The translations under genes were made by a program, and so were the position numbers. DNA of 64,000 bases, taken from positions 52,582-116,581 of the forward strand of contig NZ_KE386602.1 of the NCBI RefSeq assembly GCF_000427885.1, given 5' to 3'. The notes beneath the pieces were generated by a model, which was given only the letters and a program-made list of their open reading frames with translations, was not told where the DNA came from and ran no database searches. This document shows positions 47,204-57,282 of the stretch, one piece after another (position 1 is the first letter of the stretch; every line of letters begins with the position of its first letter). The DNA is from Glycomyces tenuis DSM 44171 (lineage in GTDB: Bacteria; Actinomycetota; Actinomycetes; Mycobacteriales; Micromonosporaceae).

Positions 47204-48916
47204 CTAACGACTGTCGGATTTCAGCATCGGGACGGTCCCGGTCCACCGTTCGGCGCCGTCGACCGGGCACGACCACTCCGATTCGACGGACACGAGCCGC
47301 ACCTCCGGCCTCGCCAGCCATTCGAGCAGCAGCCTGGCCTCGGCGGCGTGCGCGGCGTCGACGACGTCCGAGGACGGCTCGACGGCGCGGGCGGTCGCCT
47401 TGAGCCGGTCGATGTACGGCATGGGGTCGGCGCGCGGCGGCGTGCGGACGGCCCCCGCCAGCAGCCCGTGGCGGATCACGGCGACCTCCCAGCCGCCGCC
47501 CTTGGCCCGGCCCGCGGCGACGATCTCCCCGGCTCCCACGAGGCCTCTGAGGCGCTGCGTCGAGGCCGCGAGCGCCAGGAAGGCGCCGAGCTCGTCGCGC
47601 TTGGCCGCGGCCGCCTCGAACCGCTCGCTCTCGGACAGCTCGGCGAGCCGTCCGGCGACGGCCTCGGCCACCGGTGTCGGGTCGCCGTCCATGGCCGCCG
47701 CGGTCTCGCGCGCGATCCGCGCGTACTCCTCGACGCCGACGGCGTGGCGGCACGGCTCGGGGCAGCGGCCGATCTCCCCGAGGATGCACGAGGGGGAGGT
47801 CCGCTTCGGGGAGAGCCTCGTGCGGCACTGCCGGATCGGCATGGCCTCCTCGATCGCGCCGATCGCGGCCTGCGCCTGCGTGCCCGAGGCCGGGCCGAGC
47901 CTGGGCTCGCCGGGCTCGGGCGGTCTGCGGGTGACCGACAGGCGCGGGTACGGCTCGTCGGTCAGCCGCACCCAGCTGCGGTGCTCGGGGAACTTCGCGG
48001 CCCGGTTGTAGGGCGGCTTGCCGCCGCTGATGAGCCGCAGCTCGGCCACGCCGGCCTCGAGGCGGTGCGCGCACTCGATGACCTCGACGCGCTCGGCGGA
48101 GGCGATCATGTCCCGCAGCCGCCGCCGCTGCTCGGCCGCCGAGAAGTAGCTGCGCACCCGGGCGGCGACGTCGACCGAGACGCCGATGTACAGGGCCCGG
48201 TCGTCGGCGTCGCGGAAGATGTAGACGCCCGGCACGTGCGGCAGGCCGTCGGCGAGGTGGCGCTTGCGCCGCTGGAGCTCGGAGGGGATCGCCCGGCAGA
48301 ACTCGGCCAGCTCGGCGTCGGTGGTGACCCCGTGGCCGGTGGCCCGCTCGATGAGGCCGTGCAGGACGGTCACGGTGGCGCGGGCGTCGTCCAGGGCCCG
48401 GTGGTTCGGCGTCACCGGCGAGCCGAAGAACCGCGCCAGGGTGCCCAGGCGCCGGTTGGGGATCTCGCTCTTCTCGGTGAGGCGGCGGGCCAGGACCACC
48501 GTGTCGACGACCGGCGGGCGCGGCCAGCGTGTGTCGCACAGCTCGCAGGCGTGGCGCAGGAAGCCGATGTCGAAGCCGGCGTTGTGCGCCACCAGCGTCG
48601 TCCCCGAGGCGAACTCCAGGAACGAGGGCAGCACGGCCCCGATCTGGGGGGCGTCGGCGACCATGTCGTCGGTGATGCCGGTCAGCCGCGTCACGCGCGG
48701 GTCGATCGGCTCGCCCGGGTCGACCAGGGTGGCGAATTCGCCGACGACCTTGCCGCCCTTGACCTTCACCGCACCGATCTCGGTGATCCCGCACGCGTCG
48801 GCCGCCAGGCCGGTGGTCTCCAGGTCCACCACGCAGAACGTCACCTCGGACAGGGGGGTTCCGAGGCTGTCGAGCGTGGGCTGCGAGTAGCCCCCGCTCA
48901 TTCCGTTCGCATACAC
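47204..48916 (-). CDS. DEDDh exonuclease fused to a UvrC-like GIY-YIG domain
   Basis: A 570-residue fusion. Residues about 25-190 are a DnaQ-type 3'-5' exonuclease: FCVVDLETTGL (D, E), LVAHNAGFDIGFL (D), and the DEDDh ending PNHRALDDARAT. Residues about 225-310 are a GIY-YIG nuclease (VPGVYIFRD, ALYIGVSVDVAARVRSYFS), and the C-terminal part resembles the UvrC region after that domain. Proteins of this design are widespread in actinobacteria; a role in DNA repair is likely but not known. GTG 48916 or ATG 48901 can start it. Confidence 0.92.
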   Translation of the reverse strand: MYANGMSGGYSQPTLDSLGTPLSEVTFCVVDLETTGLAADACGITEIGAVKVKGGKVVGEFATLVDPGEPIDPRVTRLTGITDDMVADAPQIGAVLPSFLEFASGTTLVAHNAGFDIGFLRHACELCDTRWPRPPVVDTVVLARRLTEKSEIPNRRLGTLARFFGSPVTPNHRALDDARATVTVLHGLIERATGHGVTTDAELAEFCRAIPSELQRRKRHLADGLPHVPGVYIFRDADDRALYIGVSVDVAARVRSYFSAAEQRRRLRDMIASAERVEVIECAHRLEAGVAELRLISGGKPPYNRAAKFPEHRSWVRLTDEPYPRLSVTRRPPEPGEPRLGPASGTQAQAAIGAIEEAMPIRQCRTRLSPKRTSPSCILGEIGRCPEPCRHAVGVEEYARIARETAAAMDGDPTPVAEAVAGRLAELSESERFEAAAAKRDELGAFLALAASTQRLRGLVGAGEIVAAGRAKGGGWEVAVIRHGLLAGAVRTPPRADPMPYIDRLKATARAVEPSSDVVDAAHAAEARLLLEWLARPEVRLVSVESEWSCPVDGAERWTGTVPMLKSDSR

Positions 48917-48926
48917 GGTGAACAGA

Positions 48927-51263
48927 TTACGGGCGTCCTGTGACAGCCTCGTCGCCGCCGCTGTTCGAACGGCGCGGCCAGGGGGCCTTGGCGCGCAGCT
49001 CGGTCAGCCGCGTCGACGCGCGCCCGCGCTGCTCGGCGAAGCGGGCCGCGAGCGACGCCGGCCAGAGGATCGCCCCGAACCGCAGCCGGGGTTCGGCGTT
49101 CTTGTCCAGCGTGATGCGCAGGTCCTTCACGGCGGCGGGCAGTGCGGCGGCGTCGGCGCCCCTGGGGGAGTAGCGGTGGTGCTCCACCGCGGACGCCAGC
49201 GCCTCGGACGCCTCGCGCGCGTCGGGCACGGCCTGCGCGAGCGCGGCGGCCGTCTGCCGCGGAGTGAACGAGGCGCGCAGTTCGATCCCGTAGTCGACGG
49301 CGAGGTCGCGGGTCTCGTCCCACGCGGTCTGCGCGTTGAGCCGTCGCGGGCTCAGCCGGGAGCGCCGCAGCGCGGAGCGCCACAGCGCCGGGATGAACGG
49401 GACCGCCAGCAGCAGCAGGAGCGCCAGCCACGCCGGACTGGCCCCGCCGCCGGTCTCGCCCGCCGCGCTCTGCTCCCCGGGCTGTTCCTGGGCGCCCGTG
49501 GCGAGTTCTTCGGGCAAGGTCGGCGCCTCGGTCGGCGCAGTGGTGGTGGGCTCCTCGCCCGGGGCCGCGCCTCCCTGGTCGGCCGGGTCGGTGGCCTCTG
49601 ACGGCTCGGTGGCCCACGGGAAGCTCACCGAGTCCGACACGCCCGAGGACGGCGTCGGGTCGAAGTCGATCCAGCCGAGCCCCTCGTAGTACACCTCGAC
49701 CCAGGCGTGGAAGTTGTCGCTGCTGATCGTCCAGACGCCCTCGGAGTAGGAGCCCTTGGTCAGGCCGATGGCGACGCGGGCCGGCACGTCGGCCTCCCGC
49801 AGCATCCAGGCCATGGACGCGGCGTACTGCTGGCAGTAGCCCTCCTTGGTGTCCAGGAAGTCGAGGATGGCCTCCTCGTTGCCCGCGTCGGTGGTCTCCA
49901 GGCTGTAGGTGAAGCCGTTCGCGGGCGAGAGGTAGTCGAGGACCGCGAGCGTCTTCTCGTGGACGGTCACGGCCCCGGCCTCGGTCATGAGCTGCTCGAC
50001 GATCCCGCTCAGCTCCGGGACGTCCGGGTGGTCCGTGTTGCGCTCGAACACCGCCGAGTCGGTGGGCGTCGGGTCCGCGGCGGCCAGTGTGGCCGCGTCC
50101 CAGTCGGGGTCGGTGTACTGGACGGTGTACTCGTCGACGTCCTCCATGCTCGAGTCCTCGCTGGCGATGACGTCGGTGTTCGGTTCGACGCCCCATTCGT
50201 CCTCGTCGAGGTCGACGGCGGCGGGCCGCCCGTAGACGGGCGCCACCTGGTCGACCAGTTCGAGGTTCTCCACCTGGGCCGTGAAGACCTCGCCGCCTCC
50301 GCTCAGCGAGTCGAGCGGTTCGAGCTCGTCGTAGGGGCTGGGGTGGAATCCCGAGTCGGTGAGCACGTCGGCGACGTGCATCCGCAGGTAGCGCGGCGAC
50401 GGGTCGTCGGTGGTGACGCGCATGACGTCGACCGGGTCGGGCCGGTTGAGCGAGCCCGACAACTGCGCCCACGGGTCGAGGCTGCCCAGGTCGCCCCCGC
50501 CCGGGCCCTCCCCGTCGCCGTAGCCCTGGGCGACCTGGTCGACCAGGCCGGAGGTGTTGGTGGGGATCACCGCGAGCAGGATCAGCGTCAGCGTGACGAA
50601 CACGGCCCCGGCCATGCGCGCGGTGGCCGCCAGCGGGGAGGGGAACCGCGGCCCGACCAGCTGGCCCGAGCCGGTGAAGCGGTGCCCGAAGCGCGAGACG
50701 CGCCGCAGGTTGTCGTCGGCGAGGACCCACAGGTAGGCCACGGCCGGGAGGATGAACCAGAACCAGGCCGTCGCGTCGGGCGCGACCGACACCGGCACCA
50801 GGTACATCGTCAGCAGCGTCAGCCCGGCCAGCGCCGGCGTGCGCAGCCCCACGACGAACATGTCGTGCAGGATCGCGACGACGCCCACGCCCATCATCGT
50901 CATGAACAGGATCCCGCCCTCGGGCGCGACCGGCGGTGCCATCACGATGATGTCGTTGATGCCCTGGCCGACGAGGTTCAGCCAGTGCGAGAACGTGTCC
51001 GGTGTGGGGATGATGAGGGCGATCGCGGTGCCGCCGTTGAACATCATGGTCATGAGCACCGTCAGGGCGCCGACCATCGCGAGCGTCTGGAGGCCCTGGC
51101 CGCGGCCCGCCGAGCGCACCAGCGACCCGGCCGTGGCGATGACCGCGACCATCAGCAGCACCGGGATCGCCCACCCCAGGCCCTCGAAGATCCCGGCCAG
51201 CGGCGTCAACGTCAGGCTCAGACTCGCCGCCGCGACCATCGTCGCGTGCCGCTGACTGTTCAT
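48927..51263 (-). CDS. TgpA-like transglutaminase membrane protein
   Basis: A 778-residue membrane protein. About five or six helices at the N-terminus (to residue 225) precede an extracytoplasmic part that holds the transglutaminase-like core: EGYCQQYAASMAWMLREADVPARVAIG (Cys) and SDNFHAWVEVYYEGLGWIDFDPTP (His, Asp). A Thr/Glu/Pro-rich linker, one more helix (SPAWLALLLLLAVPFIPALW) and a cytoplasmic C-terminal DUF4129-like domain follow. ATG at 51263 overlaps the DUF58 gene stop by 4 nt. With MoxR and DUF58 proteins it forms a conserved three-gene unit of unknown exact function. Confidence 0.93.
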   Translation of the reverse strand: MNSQRHATMVAAASLSLTLTPLAGIFEGLGWAIPVLLMVAVIATAGSLVRSAGRGQGLQTLAMVGALTVLMTMMFNGGTAIALIIPTPDTFSHWLNLVGQGINDIIVMAPPVAPEGGILFMTMMGVGVVAILHDMFVVGLRTPALAGLTLLTMYLVPVSVAPDATAWFWFILPAVAYLWVLADDNLRRVSRFGHRFTGSGQLVGPRFPSPLAATARMAGAVFVTLTLILLAVIPTNTSGLVDQVAQGYGDGEGPGGGDLGSLDPWAQLSGSLNRPDPVDVMRVTTDDPSPRYLRMHVADVLTDSGFHPSPYDELEPLDSLSGGGEVFTAQVENLELVDQVAPVYGRPAAVDLDEDEWGVEPNTDVIASEDSSMEDVDEYTVQYTDPDWDAATLAAADPTPTDSAVFERNTDHPDVPELSGIVEQLMTEAGAVTVHEKTLAVLDYLSPANGFTYSLETTDAGNEEAILDFLDTKEGYCQQYAASMAWMLREADVPARVAIGLTKGSYSEGVWTISSDNFHAWVEVYYEGLGWIDFDPTPSSGVSDSVSFPWATEPSEATDPADQGGAAPGEEPTTTAPTEAPTLPEELATGAQEQPGEQSAAGETGGGASPAWLALLLLLAVPFIPALWRSALRRSRLSPRRLNAQTAWDETRDLAVDYGIELRASFTPRQTAAALAQAVPDAREASEALASAVEHHRYSPRGADAAALPAAVKDLRITLDKNAEPRLRFGAILWPASLAARFAEQRGRASTRLTELRAKAPWPRRSNSGGDEAVTGRP

Positions 51264-52516
51264 ACTCCGGCCGCCTTCCACATGCCCAGGCCCGTCCACA
51301 CCCGCCGCAGTTCGACACCCGAGACCACCGGGATGACCTGCCAGCCGGCGCCGAGCAGTGCCGCCGCGGCCGCCCGGTGCTGGACGGCGAAGGCCTGCTC
51401 ACGGGGGTCGTGATGATGGTTCGAGCCGTGGTGGGGCGCCCATCGCGTCGGGTCCAGCAGCAGCGCCGTGCAGTGGCCGCCGCGCCGCGCCAGGCGGCCG
51501 AGCGATCCGGCCTCCTCCGGCGTCAGATGCCCCAGCAGCGCCACGATCGCCGAGACCGACCTGGCCCGCTGCGTCTTCTCGACCACCCCCGACAGCTGCG
51601 CGCCCGAGGTGGCCGACACCGTCGCCAGGTACCGCATCGTCTCGGTGTAGTCGCCGCGGCGGCACTCGAACTCGGCGTGCGCGGTCACCAGCCGCGGGGC
51701 CATGCCGTCGCGCGCCAGCCGCACCGTCGCCGAGGCCGCGGCGTTCACCATCCACTCGAAGCTCGAGTGGTCGCCTTCACCGCGGTGGGCGCCGCGGCGC
51801 ACGTCGAGCAGGATCGCCGCCGAGTTCTCCCACGGCTGCTCCTCGCGCCGCACCATCAGTTCGCCGCGGTGCGCGCTGGCCTTCCAGTGGACGCGCCGCA
51901 GGTCGTCGCCGTGGCGGTACTCGCGCACCGCGATGTCGTCGTTGCCGGTGATCGCCACGGCCTGCGCCTGGGAGTCGCCGGAGGACAGGCCGGCCCCGCC
52001 GGGCAGGCGCAGCGTCGGCAGCGGCTCGATGCGCGGGGTGACGATCAGCTGCGTCGTCATGGGGAACTCCTGGTTGGACGCCGCCAGCCCGAACGGGTCC
52101 GAGCAGCGCACCCGCAGCGGCCCCAGCTCGTAGGCGCCGCGCGCGCTGGGCACGATCGTGTAGTTCACGACGCTGCGCGCGCCGGGCGCGAGCCGTTCGA
52201 GGACCAGCCGCGGGCGGTTGCCCAGCCGGTAGGGGATCCGGTCCTCCAGCATCAGCGCCGGCGGGCGCCGTCGGCCGGTGTTCTGGATGCCGAGCCGCAC
52301 CTGCGTGGACTGGCCGGCCTCGACCTGCGCGGGGTTGAGCACCCGGTTCGACTCCAGGGACGGGCGCGTCCACGACAGCAGGGCCAGGCCGCCCAGCGGC
52401 GCGATCGCCGCGAGCACCGCCGCCCGCAGCAGGTCGCCCTCGCCCACGAGGAGGGCGGTGAGGCCGACCGCGGCGCTCACCGCCAGCAGCGTCTTGCCGC
52501 GTCCGGTGAGCTCCAC
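51260..52516 (-). CDS. DUF58 membrane protein
   Basis: A 418-residue protein with two N-terminal membrane helices (about residues 8-45), a beta-rich middle domain, and the DUF58 core REYRHGDDLRRVHWKASAHRGELMVRREEQPW, which resembles part of a von Willebrand factor A domain. GTG at 52516 is chosen because GGAAGG is 8 nt upstream; the stop of the MoxR gene is 2 nt before it. Middle gene of the MoxR-DUF58-transglutaminase operon. Confidence 0.93.
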   Translation of the reverse strand: MELTGRGKTLLAVSAAVGLTALLVGEGDLLRAAVLAAIAPLGGLALLSWTRPSLESNRVLNPAQVEAGQSTQVRLGIQNTGRRRPPALMLEDRIPYRLGNRPRLVLERLAPGARSVVNYTIVPSARGAYELGPLRVRCSDPFGLAASNQEFPMTTQLIVTPRIEPLPTLRLPGGAGLSSGDSQAQAVAITGNDDIAVREYRHGDDLRRVHWKASAHRGELMVRREEQPWENSAAILLDVRRGAHRGEGDHSSFEWMVNAAASATVRLARDGMAPRLVTAHAEFECRRGDYTETMRYLATVSATSGAQLSGVVEKTQRARSVSAIVALLGHLTPEEAGSLGRLARRGGHCTALLLDPTRWAPHHGSNHHHDPREQAFAVQHRAAAAALLGAGWQVIPVVSGVELRRVWTGLGMWKAAGV

Positions 52517-52518
52517 GA

Positions 52519-53529
52519 CTAGTACCTTCCCGGCTGCGACACCACCGGGACGTGCCGCATGATGTCGGCCACGATCGAGCCGGTGTCGCCGCCGCCCATC
52601 GTGGTCTCGGTGGTGGGGATGAGCCGGTGGGCCAGGACCGGCACCGCCAGCTGCTGCACGTCGTCGGGCAGGGCGAAGTCGCGTCCGTCCATGGCCGCCA
52701 GCACTCGCGCGCACCGCAGCAGCTGGAGGGTCGCGCGCGGGCTCGCGCCGAGCCGCACCTGCGCGGTCGTGCGCGTCGCGGCCACGATGTCGACGGCGTA
52801 GCGCTTGAGCTCCGGCGCCAGGTGCACCGCGCGGGCCGTGGCGATCATCCGAGTGATCGTCTCCCCGTCGCACACCGGTTTGAGCGCCTCGAGCGGGTTG
52901 AACTCGCCGCGGTGGTCCAGCATCGCCAGTTCGGCGTTCACGTCCGGGTAGCCGATCGCCAGGCGGGCGGTGAACCGGTCCCGCTGCGCCTCGGGCAGCG
53001 GGTAGGTCCCCTCCATCTCGACCGGGTTCTGCGTCGCGATGACCATGAACGGGCTGCGCAGCTTGTACGTGTTCCCGTCGATGGTGACCTGGCGCTCCTC
53101 CATGCACTCCAGGAGCGCCGCCTGCGTCTTCGGGCTCGCCCGGTTGATCTCGTCGCCCAGGATCAGGTTCCCGAAGACCGCGCCCGGCTTGAAGACGAAG
53201 TCGCGCTTCTCGGGGTCGAAGATGCTCACGCCGGTCACGTCGGAGGGCAGCAGGTCCGGAGTGAACTGGATGCGGCGCACCGAGCAGTCGACCGAGCGCG
53301 CCAGCGCCTTGGCCAGCTGGGTCTTGCCCACCCCGGGCACGTCCTCGAGCAGCAGGTGGCCCTCGGCGAGCATGACCGCCAGCGCCAGGCGGATCGTGTG
53401 AGACTTCCCCTCGATGACCCATTCGACGTTGGTCAGGATCGCCTCCGCGGTCGCCTTGAACTCCTGAGGGCTCAACGGCGACGGCGGTTGCTGTTGCACC
53501 GGCCGCGCTGGGGATGACTCGAACGCCAA
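52519..53529 (-). CDS. MoxR-family AAA+ ATPase
   Basis: A 336-residue AAA+ chaperone-like ATPase. Walker A is [14 protein letters not shown], Walker B is [16 protein letters not shown], sensor 1 is [24 protein letters not shown]. It begins at a TTG codon (53529) with GGGAGGACCA upstream. MoxR proteins are thought to help their partner DUF58/VWA proteins mature. First gene of the operon. Confidence 0.95.
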   Translation of the reverse strand: MAFESSPARPVQQQPPSPLSPQEFKATAEAILTNVEWVIEGKSHTIRLALAVMLAEGHLLLEDVPGVGKTQLAKALARSVDCSVRRIQFTPDLLPSDVTGVSIFDPEKRDFVFKPGAVFGNLILGDEINRASPKTQAALLECMEERQVTIDGNTYKLRSPFMVIATQNPVEMEGTYPLPEAQRDRFTARLAIGYPDVNAELAMLDHRGEFNPLEALKPVCDGETITRMIATARAVHLAPELKRYAVDIVAATRTTAQVRLGASPRATLQLLRCARVLAAMDGRDFALPDDVQQLAVPVLAHRLIPTTETTMGGGDTGSIVADIMRHVPVVSQPGRY

Positions 53530-53671
53530 TGGTCCTCCCGAGGGAAATCAGTGGGGGTGGATTCGTCGGCCGTGACCGCCGCTTGCCCGCAATCCTACTC
53601 GGAGGCGCCCAGTGTCGGCGCCTCGCCGAATGGGTAGCGCCACCTGCGGACGCATCGGCTACACTGAACCC

Positions 53672-53704
53672 ATGTCTCGACGTTTCGAGCTTCTGCTTAC
53701 GTAG
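53672..53704 (+). CDS. leuS leader peptide
   Basis: A 10-residue peptide, [10 protein letters not shown]. The Leu run is coded CTT CTG CTT; CTT is rare in this DNA, whose genes mostly use CTG and CTC, and that should sharpen stalling. The ATG is where transcription should start, so the peptide is read from a leaderless transcript with no ribosome site. Confidence 0.75.
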   Translation: MSRRFELLLT

Positions 53705-53733
53705 CCGTGCGGGTCCGATCCCCCCGCGCGGCG

Positions 53734-53764
53734 CCCCTGCATCCGTCATGGTCAGGGGTTTTTT
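53734..53764 (+). terminator. Attenuator terminator in front of leuS
   Basis: CCCCTG (53734-53739) pairs with CAGGGG (53753-53758) and is followed by TTTTTT (53759-53764): the only clear T-tailed intrinsic terminator in this window. Confidence 0.8.
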
Positions 53765-53834
53765 GCTGTCCGGGGGTCTGTACCCGCGAAACGCCGATCG
53801 AATCCCGCCGAGCACCGAATCCACAGGACTACCC

Positions 53835-56651
53835 ATGAGTGAACCGAATTTCCGTTACGACGCACGCCTGGCGAACGAGATCGAGCCGCGCTGGCAGGAG
53901 CGCTGGGCCGCCGAGCAGACCTTCCGCGCCCCGAACCCGGCCGGCGCGCTCGCGGAACCCGACCACCCGCGAGCGGGCGCGCCGAAGCGGTTCGTCATGG
54001 ACATGTTCCCCTACCCCTCGGGAGCCGGGCTGCACGTCGGGCACCCACTGGGCTACATCGCCACGGACGTGTACTCGCGCTACCTGCGCATGGCCGGATT
54101 CAACGTGCTGCACCCGATGGGCTTCGACGCCTTCGGCCTGCCCACCGAGCAGTACGCGATCGCGACCGGCCGCCAGCCCGCCGAGATCACCGCGGAGAAC
54201 ATCGACCGCTACCGCGACCAGCTGCGCCGCCTGGGCATGGGCTACGACGCGCGCCGGGAGTTCGCCACCACCGACCCGGACTTCTTCAAGTGGACGCAGT
54301 GGATCTTCCTGCAGATCTTCAACTCCTACTACGACACCGAGGCCGACCGGGCCAGGCCGATCGCCGAACTGGTCGCCGCGTTCGAGTCCGGAGAGCGTGA
54401 GACGCCCGACGGCCGCCCCTGGGCCGAGCTGAGCGACGTCGAGCGCCGCCGCGTCGTCGACGGCCACCGCCTGGCCTACGTCACCGAGGCGCCCGTGAAC
54501 TGGTGCCCCGGCCTGGGCACGGTGCTGTCCAACGAGGAGGTCACCTCCGAGGGCCGATCCGAGCGGGGCAACTTCCCGGTCTACACGCGCACCCTGAAGC
54601 AGTGGATGCTGCGCATCACCGCCTACGCCGATCGGCTGCTGCGCGACCTGGACGAGCTGGACTGGACCGACTCGCTGAAGACCATGCAGCGCAACTGGAT
54701 CGGCAAGTCGACCGGCGCGTACGCCGACTTCGCGACGTACGCGGGGGACATCCGGGTGTTCACCACCCGCCCCGACACGCTGTTCGGCGCCACCTACATG
54801 GTGCTGGCCCCCGAGCACGAGCTGGTCGACGCGCTGACCGCCGAGACGTGGCCGGCCGAGGTCCCCGGGTCCTGGACCGGCGGCCACGACACCCCGGCCG
54901 GGGCCGTCGCCGCCTACCGCGCCGAGGCCGCCGCCAAGACGGATGTGGAGCGCCAGGCCGACGCGAAGGTCAAGACCGGCGTGTTCACCGGCGGCTACGC
55001 CACCAACCCGGTCAACGGCGAGAGCATCCCGGTCTTCATCGCCGACTACGTCCTGGCCGGCTACGGCACCGGCGCGATCATGGCCGTCCCCGCCCACGAC
55101 GAGCGCGACTTCGCCTTCGCCAAGGCCTTCGACATCCCGATCCGCCAGGTCGTCGCGGGCGAGGAGGAATGGGACGGCGAGGCCGCGTACACGGACAACG
55201 TCAAGGGCCGCTGCGTCAACTCCGAGTTCCTGGACGGGCTGACCGTCCCCGAGGCGAAGGAGCGGATCGCCGCCTGGCTGGTCGAGCACCGCCGCGGCGA
55301 GGCCGCGACCACCTTCCGCCTGCGCGACTGGCTGTTCAGCCGCCAGCGCTACTGGGGCGAGCCGTTCCCCATCGTCTACGACGAGACCGGCCTGCCCGTC
55401 GCGCTGCCCGAGGACCAGCTGCCGGTGGAGCTGCCGGAGATGGAGGACTTCTCGCCGAAGACCTTCGACCCCGACGACGCCGACACCGCGCCCGAGCCGC
55501 CCCTGGGCCGCGCCAAGGACTGGGTCGAGGTCGAGCTGGACCTGGGAGAGGGGCCCAAGACGTACCGCCGCGAGGTCAACACCATGCCCAACTGGGCCGG
55601 CTCCTCCTGGTACGAGCTGCGCTACACCGACCCGAAGTCCGCGGACCGGATCGTGGACGCGGGCAACGAGTCGTACTGGATGGGCCCGGCCGACGGGGAC
55701 GACGTCGGCGGCGTCGACCTGTACATCGGCGGCGTCGAGCACGCCGTGCTGCACCTGCTGTACGCCCGCTTCTGGCAGAAGGTCCTGTTCGACCTGGGGC
55801 ACGTCTCCAGCCGCGAGCCGTTCCGGCGCCTGTTCAACCAGGGCTACATCCAGGCGTGGGCCTACACCGACGAGCGGGGCGTCTACGTCCCGGCCGAGGA
55901 GGTCACCGAGGTCGAGGGCGTCTTCTACTACGAAGGGGAGAAGGTCGACCGCGAGTACGGCAAGATCGGCAAGTCGCTGAAGAACGTCGTCACTCCCGAC
56001 GGGGTGTGCGCCGAGTACGGCGCCGACACCTTCCGCGTCTACGAGATGTCGATGGGCCCGCTGGCCGACTCCAAGCCGTGGGAGACCCGCGCCATCGTCG
56101 GCTCGCAGCGGTTCCTGCAGCGCCTGTGGCGCAACATCGTCGACGAGGAGACCGGCGAGGTCACCGTGGCGGACGTCCCGCCCGCCGAGGCGACGCTGAA
56201 GGAGCTGCACAAGACGATCGCGGGGGTCCGCGACGACTACGAGCACCTGCGGATGAACACGGCCGTGGCCAAGCTGATCACGCTGAACAACCACGTGACC
56301 GGCCTGGACGAGGTGCCGCGCGAGATCGCCGAGGCCCTGGTGCTGATGGTCGCCCCGGTCGCCCCGCACATCGCCGAGGAGCTGTGGGAGCGCCTGGGCC
56401 GCACCGGCGGCGTCGCCTACGTCGACTTCCCCGTCGCCGAGGACCGCTACCTGGTCGAGGCGACCGCGACGTACCCGGTGCAGGTCAACGGGAAGGTCCG
56501 CGGCCGCGTCGAGGTGGCGGCGGACGCGGGCGAGGAGGCCGTTCGCGAGGCCGCGCTGGCCGACGAGAAGGTCGCGGCGAACCTGGCCGGCAAGGACGTC
56601 AAGAAGGTCATCGTCGTCCCCGGCCGCATGGTCTCGATCGTCGCCAAGTAG
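53835..56651 (+). CDS. leuS: Leucyl-tRNA synthetase
   Basis: A 938-residue class I synthetase that charges tRNA(Leu). The HIGH-type motif is [16 protein letters not shown], and the KMSKS loop reads GKIGKSLKN, with the two Lys in place. The editing (CP1) domain is present: [19 protein letters not shown], and the [13 protein letters not shown] block with the Asp that stops mischarging. The C-terminal domain ends [12 protein letters not shown]...[17 protein letters not shown] at 53835 is favoured over the longer upstream frame, which would run through the attenuator. Regulated by that attenuator. Confidence 0.97.
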   Translation: MSEPNFRYDARLANEIEPRWQERWAAEQTFRAPNPAGALAEPDHPRAGAPKRFVMDMFPYPSGAGLHVGHPLGYIATDVYSRYLRMAGFNVLHPMGFDAFGLPTEQYAIATGRQPAEITAENIDRYRDQLRRLGMGYDARREFATTDPDFFKWTQWIFLQIFNSYYDTEADRARPIAELVAAFESGERETPDGRPWAELSDVERRRVVDGHRLAYVTEAPVNWCPGLGTVLSNEEVTSEGRSERGNFPVYTRTLKQWMLRITAYADRLLRDLDELDWTDSLKTMQRNWIGKSTGAYADFATYAGDIRVFTTRPDTLFGATYMVLAPEHELVDALTAETWPAEVPGSWTGGHDTPAGAVAAYRAEAAAKTDVERQADAKVKTGVFTGGYATNPVNGESIPVFIADYVLAGYGTGAIMAVPAHDERDFAFAKAFDIPIRQVVAGEEEWDGEAAYTDNVKGRCVNSEFLDGLTVPEAKERIAAWLVEHRRGEAATTFRLRDWLFSRQRYWGEPFPIVYDETGLPVALPEDQLPVELPEMEDFSPKTFDPDDADTAPEPPLGRAKDWVEVELDLGEGPKTYRREVNTMPNWAGSSWYELRYTDPKSADRIVDAGNESYWMGPADGDDVGGVDLYIGGVEHAVLHLLYARFWQKVLFDLGHVSSREPFRRLFNQGYIQAWAYTDERGVYVPAEEVTEVEGVFYYEGEKVDREYGKIGKSLKNVVTPDGVCAEYGADTFRVYEMSMGPLADSKPWETRAIVGSQRFLQRLWRNIVDEETGEVTVADVPPAEATLKELHKTIAGVRDDYEHLRMNTAVAKLITLNNHVTGLDEVPREIAEALVLMVAPVAPHIAEELWERLGRTGGVAYVDFPVAEDRYLVEATATYPVQVNGKVRGRVEVAADAGEEAVREAALADEKVAANLAGKDVKKVIVVPGRMVSIVAK

Positions 56652-56655
56652 CCGC

Positions 56656-56686
56656 GGGGGCGTGGGTCGCTCAGTCCCACGCCCCC
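56656..56686. terminator. Terminator between leuS and the convergent membrane-protein gene
   Basis: GGGGGCGTGGG (56656-56666) and CCCACGCCCCC (56676-56686) are exact reverse complements around a 9-nt loop. The minus-strand gene ends inside the loop. Confidence 0.7.
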
Positions 56687-57096
56687 CTCCGCCTCGGCCT
56701 GCCGCACCACTCCTTGGCGGTGGCCGAGATCAGCATCGCGTAGAGCACGCCGTACAGCGCCAGCGCGATCAGGCCCGCCGGGCCGACCGCGAGGCTGAAG
56801 AGCGCGCCGACGCAGCCCAGGGCGCTGAGGACCATGCCGACAACCCTCGCCCAGTTCTTCCGCAGTTGGAAGCCGGTGGCCGACGGCAGGGCCATGGCCA
56901 TGACGATCATGGCGGAGAACGCGGTCAGCATGGCCGAGTCGGGATTCTGGTTGTGCTCGATCCGGGCGCCGTAGTCCTGCCATGCGAAGAAAGTGGCGAA
57001 GACGCTCAGCGCGGCGAGCAGCCACAGGAGGACCATCGCTATGACGACTTTGGGGCTCGCGGAGGGCCGCTCGGTGCTCATTTCGTCGATCTGCAT
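56671..57096 (-). CDS. Four-helix membrane protein of unknown function
   Basis: A 141-residue protein, ATG at 57096 (an alternative is the Met at 57081). It has four hydrophobic segments: VVIAMVLLWLLAALSVFATFF, AMLTAFSAMIVMAMALP, VVGMVLSALGCVGALFSLAV and GLIALALYGVLYAMLIS, with a basic C-terminal tail. I do not recognise a family with confidence. The upstream palindrome at 57137-57149 lies between it and the xylanase gene and could touch both promoters. Confidence 0.75.
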   Translation of the reverse strand: MQIDEMSTERPSASPKVVIAMVLLWLLAALSVFATFFAWQDYGARIEHNQNPDSAMLTAFSAMIVMAMALPSATGFQLRKNWARVVGMVLSALGCVGALFSLAVGPAGLIALALYGVLYAMLISATAKEWCGRPRRRGAWD

Positions 57097-57136
57097 GGCC
57101 GAAGCGTAGGGCCGCACGGGCGGGAGGGGTCCCGAG

Positions 57137-57230
57137 CGAAACTGTTTCGGCAACTCCGCTGCCATCATATTATTGACACACATCGATGAAACTATTAGGC
57201 TGTGTCCACCTATGGGAGCGCTTCGCTCCC
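57137..57230 (+). promoter_or_regulatory. Xylanase promoter with two operator-like palindromes
   Basis: -35 TTGACA (57173-57178), a 17-bp spacer and -10 TAGGCT (57196-57201) form an excellent promoter. Two operators surround it: CGAAAC-T-GTTTCG (57137-57149) upstream, of the xylanase-type, and GGGAGCG-CTT-CGCTCCC (57214-57230) just after the start of transcription. The latter resembles the CelR/CebR operator TGGGAGCGCTCCCA, but with three more bases in the middle. A repressor on this site should block transcription. Confidence 0.7.
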
Positions 57231-57282
57231 TATTGATCAATGCCTCGTCCCCTCACGCGCGGCAGAAGCATGAGGAGCAAAC

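Larger units (their letters stand above)
53660..53764 (+). promoter_or_regulatory. Transcription attenuator of leuS
   Basis: The -10 box TACACT (53660-53665) is followed 6 nt later by the ATG of a leader peptide with three Leu codons in a row (53672-53704), then a G/C hairpin (GTGCGGG with CCCGCGC), then an intrinsic terminator with a six-T tail (53734-53764). This is the layout of a classical amino-acid attenuator: with little charged Leu-tRNA the ribosome stalls at the Leu codons and the terminator does not form, so leuS is transcribed. Pairing details are inferred by eye. Confidence 0.75.

Noticed and set aside
53514..53834. Longer leuS start
   Set aside because: Would translate through the attenuator terminator and the MoxR promoter; LeuS homology begins after ATG 53835.
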